Below are positions 55,403 through 64,000 of a stretch of 64,000 nucleotides of DNA, in pieces (the stretch's first letter is position 1; the number at the start of each line of letters is the position of its first letter). The stretch is taken from positions 446,322-510,321 of the forward strand of contig VFIW01000014.1 of NCBI GenBank assembly GCA_006386115.1, written 5' to 3'. Source of the DNA: Globisporangium splendens. Lineage: Eukaryota; Oomycota; Peronosporomycetes; Pythiales; Pythiaceae. The position numbers were made by a program, and so were the translations under genes. The notes under the pieces were generated by a model. It saw only the letters and a program-made list of their open reading frames with translations. It was not told where the DNA came from and did no database searches.

Positions 55403-58400
55403 ATGACAGACCCACGTGGCGGACCGCCGTTGCCCGAGCCCTCGACCGCAGAAGTGGTGATGCACGTGATGGAGTTGATGCGTCAACAGCAGTTGATGAT
55501 GCAGCAAATGATCGAATCAAATGCGTCATCATCATTCAAGGTTGAAGGATCCAAGCTTCCAGGCTACGGAGGTGCCCTGCATGAGTCGTATGCCCTCTTC
55601 TATGAACAAGTTGAACAGTATTTTGAAGCACGCAATGTTGACTGGAGAAGTAGTCATCTCTGTAAGCGCGTGCTGGCTACTCTAGCGGGGGCTCTGCGAG
55701 GCGCGGCTGCTCAATGGTACATCATGAAGAAAGCGGACATTTCAACAGTGGATGAATTTTTTGAAGAGCTTGAGAGAGAGTTTGTCCCAGCCGACTTCCA
55801 GGTCCGACTGCGTGATCAATTGCGAGCCCTGAATCAGAAGAGTTGCCAAGGATTGTCGGACTACGTCACCAAGTTTCGCTACATTATGACGCAAGTAGAA
55901 GAGATGAGTGAGCTGGACAAGGTCGTATATTTCACGCAAGGTCTGCTCTCGAACACGAGGAAGGAAGTGCAGTATCGCCGGTGTGAGACTCTCGCGGCTG
56001 CAGTTACAGTGGCATTGGACTTTGAGCGTGCGCATTTTGGTGTTTCGTCCAATGTCGAGCGGTCAAATCGAGGAGTTGGCAGATCGTATCACCAGCGACG
56101 GACCGAGAGTGCCAGGCGAAGCTATGACGAAGCAGTGCCGATGGAGGTCGATAACGTCCAAGTAATTACAAGAGACGAGTGCATGCGGAAAAACCTATGC
56201 TTCTACTGTAGGAAAGAAGGCCATCGAAAGGCGGAATGTCGCGCGAGACAACGAGTAGGGGGCGTGCATCGCTCGGGAAGAGCCCAGGTGCGAGTGAATG
56301 CGGTTCAAGAACAAGAAGAAGATGAAGACATTCCAGTGATATTCGACAAGTACACCATTAACACGGTGGAACTAGAAACCCAAGTTGACGAGATCGCTGT
56401 CAATAATAGCACGGAACAAAAGGATACGCTCATTCGAAAGAAAGGATCTATCGGCGATCGAGAAGTGACTATTTTACTCGACTGTGGTGCTTCGGCCAAC
56501 ATGATTCGGCCCGGCCTTGCAAGCAAGGTTATCTACGTCAGGCAAGGGCGATTACAGAGTTTTGATGGTACGTTGACGACACTCTTGGACATCTCAACTG
56601 TCGAAGCATCGGTGGCGATGAAAGAAGGCAAATTTCAAGATGTGAGGTTCACGGAAAGTGACTTGGCACCAGAACACGATGTCATCTTTGGGCTACCATG
56701 GTTTCGTCAGTTCGGTCCCAAGGTCAATTGGGAGACTCACGAGTTCACGGTTGAAGCCACCCAGTCGACTCCTGTAGCCATTGAAGAGAGTGAAGGTCCA
56801 AGCAGCTCAACGGAGCAACAACGCGTGGCGGTTCGTAATAAGTTGCATAACGATCTCCACTTGACTGTGGCCCGTAGACCAGGTGCGTTTCCTTCGTCGG
56901 CAAAGCTTACTCGTCGACTTGATGCCAACAGATTCGCGGAGCTTTTTATGGTGAAAGTGTCGGCGGTGATGGAGATGGAGGATGTTCCTGAATATTTGAA
57001 ACCTCTGGTAAAGGAATTTGACCACGTATTTCCTGAACGTCTCCCTGAAGGATTGCCACCAGAACGGCTTGTTCAAGTGCAAGTTGAAATGAAGCCAGAC
57101 GCAATGCCAAGCTCGCGTGCGCCGTTTCGATTGTCGAAGACCGAACAAGAAGCACTCGACGTTTTCATCAACGAAAACCTGAAGAAAGGATGGATAGAAG
57201 TCTCGAACTCGCCATGGGTCTCCAACATATTCGGCATCCCAAAGAAGGATCCTAGTACAGGTTGCATTCCCAAACGCGCGGAATGGCTTCGATCTGGAAA
57301 TAGTGCCATGCCCATTCGCTGGGTAATTGACTACCGATATGTCAACAGCCAGACCAAGATTCCCAAGATTCCGTTGCCATTGATTGAAGAGCTGTTCGAC
57401 CAGATGGCTGGATGCACAGTTTTCACAGTTATCGACCTGGCGCAGGGCTACCACCAGATGCTTGTTGAAAAGCAAAGCCGTCAGTACACGGCGTTCCGCT
57501 CTCACAAGGAGACGTACCAATGGTGTGTTGCGCCAATGGGCCTTGCTGGCATGCCTGGAATCTGGTCGCGATTGATGCGCGTCCTCTTTGACAAGTTTGA
57601 ATTCGTAGTTGTCTACTTAGACGACATTTGTGTCTTCTCCAAGACACGGGAAGAGCATGTTGCGCACTTGCGTCAAGTTTTTGAAGTTTTAGAGCGTGAA
57701 GAGTTATACGCGCATCGAGCAAAGTGCTCTTTTGGCAAGACCAGTGTCGACTTTCTGGGCCATACAGTGTCAAGCAGTGGGCTCAGCGTCGATAAGCGGA
57801 AAACAGCAGCTATCGAGGCATATCCAGAGCCAACGTCCAGAAAGGAACTTCAGAGTTTTCTTGGGCTAGCGGGTTATTATCGACGATTTATTTGTGATTT
57901 CGCTCTCCACGCATTACCGCTAAGTATGCTGGTAAAGAAGAACACGACCTGGCAATGGACGGAAAAGCAGCGACGTGCTTTTCAAGCACTAAAGTTGGCC
58001 CTGCAACAAGCCCCTGTACTGAAGTTACCCGACTTCGCCGAGAAGTTCACAGTCACCACTGACGCATCCGGTTATTGCATGGGGGGTGTTCTGTCACAAA
58101 CGGTGAATGGAGAAGATCACCCAATTGCGTTCTACTCGAAGAAGTTTGGGTCCCACGAGAAATCGTGGCCCGCACACGAGAAGGAGCTATGCGCGATCAG
58201 GACAGCCCTAGACAAGTGGCGCCATTATTTGCACGGACGTCCGTTTGACGTATTTACAGACAATTCAGCATGTCGCTGGATGCTGCATCATCCTAACGTG
58301 TCCCCTAAAATGGCCCGTATGTTGACCTTCTTTTCGCAGTTCGACTTTGTACTGCATCACGTGAAAGGCAGTAATAATGTCGTAGCCGACGCTTTATCTC

Positions 58401-60192
58401 GTCCAAACCCAAGCTCCGAGAGTGCTGATTCATCACTCTCTGCTGTCCGTCATTGTGATGAAAAGTGTGCCAACATGTCATTGAGACTTCGACGTCACTC
58501 ATTTCACTCTTCGGTACTTCGTACCCTGCCTGTCCAAGACCAAGCGATTATTCTCGACGCTGTGGACATTGCGGGGGAGGGTAGGCGCAATTTTAACATT
58601 GGAGTTAAACAAGAGAAACGATGCCAAACTGTAAATCAAGTCCATCACGTCGAGTTCGTGATTTCGCAAGTACATCTCTCGGACGTAACCAAAGCAAGAT
58701 TCCAAACTGGCTACAGAAAGGATCCTGAGTTTGCATCAGCATGGAAGAGCGTTGACGGAAATGAGAAGTACGAGAAGAAGAACGGTCTGCTTTGCGTCAG
58801 AACAAAGCACTCCGTCTCCCGGCTTTGTGTTCCAGCTATCGACCAGTTGGTCACGGATATTTTGCACGAATTTCATGATGGGTCAACATCAGCCCATCCG
58901 GGAATTCGCAGAACGCAATTGAAGGTGGCGCAATGGTACTACTGGCCAACACTTGAGAAAGATGTGCGGGCATATGTTCTGAGTTGTGGCACGTGTGCGA
59001 GATGGAAGTCCAACAGCTTAAAGAAGAATGGCAAGATGATACCTATTCCCGTTCGAAGCGAATGTTGGGAAGTGGTGTCTGTGGATTTCGTCGTCGGCCT
59101 GCCGGTAGCAAAGGTTTCGACGCCATCATGACAGTGGTGGACAAACTGTCAAAGCGTCCTAAGTATGCCCCAACGCACACTACAGCTGATGCCGAAGAGG
59201 TAGCGCGACTCTTCTTTGAGACGGTTGTACGTCAGCATGGGTTGCCCAAGGTTACAACCAGTGATCGAGATCCTAAGTTCACGTCGAACTTTTGGAAATC
59301 GCTCATGTCAGTTTTGGGTGTAAAACTCTCAATGACGACAGCTCACCGAGCTCAAGCCGATGGACAAACGGAACGGCAAAACCTTGTCCTTGAAGATGCT
59401 TTACGCTGCATGGTTTCATACCATGGCGATGATTGGGCAACTCACCTTGGAGCAGTTGAGTATGCTCATGCAACTTTAGTGAACGCATCCGCAAAGATGT
59501 CTCCACTTGAAATCGGTACGGGTCGCAAGGTGAGCAACATTATTGCTCAACATCAAGCCAATATTGAAGTGCCACTTGCTGAGTTCGCCAAGAAATTTGC
59601 GCAAGACCGTCAGAAATTGGTCGAGTTAGCTCGCCAAAACCTAATGGATGCTCAGGAACGTCAGAAACAATACTATGATCGTAAGAGACGAGAGGTCACC
59701 TTCAAGGCCGGTGACTTAGTGATGTTGGACACAAAGAACGTTCCGTTGAAGCACGTGACGAAAGGAGTCAACATGAAGCAAGCCAAATTGTCAGCCAAGA
59801 AGATCGGACCGTTTGAGATCCAGGAAATGATCAATGATAACGTAGCCAAGTTAGCATTACCACGGTATCTCAAGCGCCTTCACTCCAGTTTCAATATCGA
59901 GCTGTTAAGCCATTTCGTACCAAACCCCTCGAAATTTGGCAGTCGTCCAATTCCAAAAGCCACGCCGGTGATATTTGAAGACGAATCTGGTGAAGAGTTC
60001 CACATTGTGGAAAGTTTACAGAAGAAAAGAATATTCAACCGAAAGCCGGAGTGGCTCGTCAAATGGCATGGCCTTCACGCACATGAGAGCACTTGGGAAC
60101 GCGAAAGAGATATTAAGCACGTTTCGCATTGGCAGGATCTTTTGCATAACTTCAAACATCGCCAACGCGAAGTCAACTCCGGGGGGATGTGA
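55403..60192 (+). pseudogene. Element E Gag-Pol, single frameshift in integrase
   Basis: First ATG at 55403 (MTDPRGGPPL). Gag (retrotrans_gag-type, 'YEQVEQYFEA', 'DYVTKFRYIM'), CCHC knuckle CFYCRKEGHRKAEC (about 56200), protease LLDCGASANMI (about 56480), reverse transcriptase with YLDD (about 57617), RNase H TDASGYCMGG, integrase zinc site (HEFHDGSTSAHPG...CGTCARWK), catalytic core (SDRDPKF, ADGQTERQN), GPY/F-like KIGPFEIQ, and chromodomain (HIVESLQKKRI...WLVKWHG...STWERE, about 60000-60130). Gag and Pol are in one frame. A 1-nt indel near 59110 shifts the frame at the first integrase catalytic block. The stop lies at the start of the 3' LTR. Confidence 0.9.
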
Positions 60193-60574
60193 GGATCGGG
60201 CGGCACCGACCGATCCGACGTAAACAAACGACGTCAACAGGATCAGTCGGCACGCCAACGTAAACCCATGTGATCAACGCAATCACACGCATTCAGACCC
60301 AACTGTATAGGATTTTATATGTGCATATTCAGATACATAGTACCAGACGTAGGACACTGTCCAGTCATGCATATGAGTGGTTGAGAGCGTAGGAGACAAA
60401 CGAATGGAGAAGAAAAAGGAAAGCTCTAACACAACGATCAATAAAGCTCACTTCACGTTTTACCAAACAACGACAACGCTTCCAAGACACAACTAACCGA
60501 CTAACCGACTAACCGACTACGCCCGCCGACAAGACTCCGATTAACCGAAAACAGTCAGTAGGGCAGACCCTACA
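60188..60574 (+). repeat. Element E, 3' LTR
   Basis: Preceded by the purine tract ccggggggA. No difference from the 5' LTR was found by eye. Confidence 0.95.
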
Positions 60575-61915
60575 ATCTTCGTGACCTACAATATCCATTC
60601 TTCTACCTAATCTTCATTACGAATTTCATCTAGGAGTGTAAATGTGTCTATAGCGCGGATTGCAACAGATCACTTCTGAATACTAAATAATCTTTGACCA
60701 GGATGGCATGTTCTCTTGGTCCTATGTGAGGCTGCCTTGTGTTGTCCAATGACCTTGGGTCTTCCGACCTTCGCATAAGCCAATGCATGACGTCGTTATC
60801 AAGATCCTGGGTGAGATTGTTGAAAGCAGCTCGATGAGTTGGGAAGTGAACCTGCGTTGAGGTTCTGGTGTCCATGGCTAGGTTGGCGGCTGAGTCCGCC
60901 ATCTTGTTGAAGGCACGGTAGTGATGGTACCATCCTCGGATGTCGATGCAATCCGCGAGTCGTCGACTTGTCTGGTATAGACGTGCCAATCGGTGCTGTC
61001 GAGGGGACCGATGCATTCTCTGTTGGGAGATAATCAGTGCACTGTCTCCAATCACGTACAACGGTTCGAAGTGACTGTGTTGGGCTTCTCGGAGTCCGTG
61101 TATGAGACCCCAGTACTCGGCAAAGTTGTTGGTCGTGTCCTTCCTGCTATACGCCATGCTGGCAGCCCAAATTAACCTGGCTGTGTGCGAGTCCTTATGG
61201 ACACGCACGATAATGGATCCAGTCCCTCCTGGTCCTGGATTGCCGCGTGACCCACCATCGAAAAACAACAGGTAAACGCCGCGAGTATCATTTGGAGTCA
61301 AGGGGATGGCGTCGGTTTGGCTGAGAAAGCAGTAGACATATGCCTTGAGAACTGCTGCAACCGTGTGACCGTCCGAGTCTCCAGCTTGCGCTTCAGCGAG
61401 TCGTGTGAGGTTTCGCATTCTTGCCTCTAATCTGGTCATCATGATCGCCATCTCAGAAGTCGATTCGATTGGATCCGAATCCATGCGTCGCAGATGCGCA
61501 CACCAAATGGCTTGTATGAGCGACGCGCTTATATATCGCCACAGCATGTGTGCGACGGGATAGAGATGATCTTGGAGATGTTCATTGGAGAACTTGTATC
61601 CGATAATGTGTCTCTTGATCGTGGTCCATGCATGCCTTGGAGTATCTGGTAGATCCAGACTGAAGATCCAGATTGCGGGGTCGTGACCAGGAGTGATTCC
61701 GATCTTCACCCATAGCGCATAAAAGTAGTTCCACACCAGTTTGGCTTTCGGACACTCCCAGAGTAGATGTTGAACAGAAGATTGGACAACTTGGGAGCAT
61801 TCGGGATTCGAGCAGGATAGATCAGCTTTCTCCTAGTTCCACATGGAGAGTCGGTTGGCTTTCAGCCGGAGAAGAGTCTGGCCGTGTATGCAGTAATCCC
61901 TGGGATGTCGCTGCA
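60575..61915 (-). mobile_element. LINE copy 2, main part
   Basis: Minus-strand LINE fragment sharing 3' UTR and ORF2 C-terminus with copy 1. Its left end joins the 30-bp tail at 54312-54341 once element E is removed. Homology to copy 1 fades near 61915. Confidence 0.8.
60648..61736 (-). pseudogene. LINE copy 2 ORF2 C-terminus with RNase H
   Basis: 362 codons without interruption (MWNYFYALWV... to the stop at 60648), including the RNase H residues FFDGGSRGNPG, NFAEYWGL, VIGDSALII and FNKMADSAANLA. This copy lacks the 4-nt insertion of copy 1. Upstream, TAG (in place of Tyr in MWNYEKADLS of copy 1) and 5' truncation make it a dead fragment. Confidence 0.7.
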
Positions 61916-62080
61916 GGTTACGCAGCACAGAATAAGCCTTCTTTTCATTTTTCATCATACTTGAGCAGATTGTAGCTCGAACACTTTGGTTAATTCGAGC
62001 GGTCAATTCACCAGCTGCACCTTCCTACGGGAACAGTGGTCTTGTTGATGCGCAATTAATGCCATGACAAGCATCTTTGC

Positions 62081-63717
62081 CTAGACCGACGGTACACTCG
62101 ATTCACTGATTGCTGTCTCCCAGTACACCGTGCGCGTGATCTCGTAAATTACCCAATCAAAGATGCTCATGTCGAAAAATGTCGTCGCCGGTGTGGTACC
62201 CGAGGTGTGGATCTTTCCTCCCCACGTGACTTCATTTGTACCTTCCGAGATGGTGCACCTGTAGTGCATGCATGCAGCAAATGAGCTCGTAAAGCTAGCA
62301 CCACCATAATTACAAATAATACAGATACAAACAAAATAAAACAAAACTTACCAGCTGAATGTATCCATCCACTCGGTTGGGATTTCGCTTGATTTGTCAT
62401 CCGACTCGAGTTCGTAATGATGCGGAGCGATACTGCGCATCAGCACGGTGTAGCCTTGGTTGTTCTCGAGAGGAATAAACGCGACGTGAAGAATTGTCTG
62501 CACCCGCTGAACGGCACGGTTGGGAATGCTGCAGCAGTGCTCAAACGAATCCAGTGGCGTTTCGCAGCGTTTTTCGATCTTCTGCAAGACGATGAAATTT
62601 GATTCGTTAATTTGCTGCAGCACACGAGCACTGGAATGGACGTAATTTGGAAACAGTTGCGCATGCACTTCACTCGACTTGGTCCACATCTCGAGTGTTT
62701 GCTGAGCCACCTGGACCGGGCGAAGATGTGCGGGAATTCGTTTTACAAACATAAACTGTGCGCTGTCTTTACACTCAGGAGGCGAGGGGTCAAGATGGCA
62801 TTCCCAGTCATGGAGTGTGAATTGAACGCTGATGTCTCGATTTAGTGTGCATTTTTGAGTGATGATGTCGTCCACCGCGCACCGAACCAGGTGATTGCAT
62901 TCTTCTTGCGAGACCTTTGGGATGAATTCAAACGAAGTGGCAGGCTCTGCGGTTTCACGTAAACGCTGTGGGACATCACACAAAATATGTGTGCATCAGT
63001 GGGGATCGCGTGGCCTCCAGCTTGTCCAAAGAGTTGTGTTGTTTACGTACCTGAGAGTGCCTAGCGAACGTGCGGTGAAGCTGATCGAACGAGTGAGCTC
63101 TCGTGGACACCATGTCGCGCAGAAGTTGGTTTTGGTGTTGTAACGACTCCTTCAAGAGCACGAGTTGTGTGTACTCACTGTGCTGCTGAGTGTCTCGCGT
63201 CGCCTCTCGGATGGTTCCCCGTAGCTTTTCATACTCTTGTGCAAGTCGCGCTTCCTCGGCGCGCATAGTCTGAATCAACTCCTGTCAACAGAACTCATGG
63301 TCAGCGCAAAAGAAATAATCCACGCTTATGTATGTTCACATAGAGGTGGGACACCAACAAGGGCTTACTCACCTTCTTTCGGTAGTAGAACCGCTGCACC
63401 GTCAAGCGGTTCTGCTCCCGTCGTTCTTCAAGCGTACGCCGATGCCGCTTTGCCTTGGGTGCCCCCAACGTCGATGCGGTGACCTCAGCGCGAAATGATC
63501 CTAGCGAGTTGGCTCCTTCAAGGCTGCTTTCTGAAGCGAGCGGATCGGTGGCGAGGTCACTGCATTGGTGCTGTGGCTGAGGCGCCCGCAGGACCTCACG
63601 TCGTGACGCCTCGTCGTCGCCATGTGGACTGGCGAGATGGCGTTCCAGAGCTGGACACTCTTCGTCTAGCAAGAAGCGCAAGTGCTCGTCGATAAACTCT
63701 TGGCGTGGCGATCGCAT
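62081..63717 (-). CDS. bZIP-like regulator with C-terminal START-like region, four exons
   Basis: Proposed exons 63717-63373, 63281-63051, 62965-62352 and 62258-62081 (GT-AG; phases 0, 0, 2), 455 residues. I start at MRSPRQEFID (AAAAATG context); an upstream in-frame start is possible at 63795. A basic region at about 90-115 (KRHRRTLEERREQNRLTVQR, then FYYRKK) ends exon 1, and exon 2 encodes a heptad-rich helix (EARLAQEYEKLRGTI, LVLLKESLQHQNQLLRDMV). The canonical Arg eight positions after the basic-region Asn is Tyr here. Exons 3-4 encode about 260 residues resembling the START-like half of oomycete bZIP proteins sometimes called M96-like; this is by general look only. Probably a nuclear transcription factor. 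Confidence 0.6.
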
Positions 63718-64000
63718 TTTTACTAATGACGGGCGCCTGGGCTGTCGCGGCTGTGCCAGAGAGAGAAAGAGAGATAATCTGGAGGTGGTCGACACGTTCT
63801 ATAATAGTGGCAACCAGGTACAAAGGAGAGCCTGCAGGAACATAAGAGGGGGGGGGGGTGAATTTTCAGCAGGGGTTTTGGGTATTTACATAATTTTGCT
63901 AGAAATCATGGAGAATTTTTAAAAACTTGAAGACCAAAGAATGTGACGTCAACCAAGATCATGAGACTTTCATCCTATGAGCCTTTCTTTGTGGTCAGTC
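63718..64000. promoter_or_regulatory. Upstream region of the bZIP-like gene
   Basis: Contains a run of ten G near 63848-63857 and A/T-rich sequence. No gene seen. Confidence 0.3.

Larger units (their letters stand above)
54337..60579 (+). mobile_element. Element E: young Ty3 chromodomain retrotransposon inserted in a LINE
   Basis: 54342-60574 with the 5-bp duplication atctt at 54337-54341 and 60575-60579. Both LTRs are 387 bp and show no difference by eye, so the insertion is very recent. It carries a small upstream ORF and a gag-pol gene. It belongs to a different lineage from A-D: gag and pol share one frame and there is no antisense ORF. Confidence 0.95.

Overview
The window looks like nuclear DNA of an oomycete (a filamentous stramenopile, Phytophthora/Pythium-like). 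The reasons are compact genes with short GT-AG introns (about 50-150 nt), a tandem Cys/His-Gly zinc-finger protein of the WRKY19-like type, a folate-biopterin-type (BT1) transporter, a bZIP-like regulator with a Tyr-rich basic region, and chromodomain-bearing Ty3 retrotransposons. The lineage is inferred from gene style; no marker gene such as rRNA is present.

Left part (1-22 kb), mostly host genes: a multidomain cytosolic peptide:N-glycanase (minus, 6 exons); a CCDC112/148-like coiled-coil protein (plus); a zinc-finger/heavy-metal-domain/metallothionein-like protein (minus); a 102-residue unknown with a 26-nt microexon (minus); a COQ10 START-domain protein fused to EF-hands (plus); a secreted beta-propeller lactonase (minus) with one decayed and one recent partial copy; a LINE 3' fragment between them; and a BT1-like membrane transporter (minus). 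A lone LIM-like zinc finger lies just before a CAAAAAA-type repeat at the edge of the transposon block.

Middle (22.3-61.9 kb), a nested retrotransposon island. Element A (Ty3, plus) is interrupted near its gag start by element C (22695-31196, plus, 5-bp target duplication ttggg), and its 3' end abuts element D (37387-45055, minus, no matching target duplication). Element B (45703-53396, plus, duplication tgagt) is a sibling of A and sits in what looks like a Ty1/copia gag remnant. Element E (54342-60574, plus, duplication atctt, LTRs that look identical) is inserted in the 3' UTR of a minus-strand LINE copy. A, B, C and D all encode Gag, then Pol in the -1 frame at a classical slippery heptamer plus hairpin, then a C-terminal chromodomain. 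All of them also carry a long coiled-coil ORF on the opposite strand that starts just inside the 3' LTR and overlaps the end of pol. This antisense gene, found in three separate lineages, is the most unusual system in the window. A and B share a near-identical 5.7-kb block bounded on both sides by divergent sequence, and both carry a 58-bp LINE stub with a 13-bp target duplication in the protease region.

Right end (62.0-64 kb): a four-exon bZIP-like gene (minus). Exon junctions in the host genes were derived by hand from splice signals and phase continuity; they are well supported internally but not checked against transcripts.
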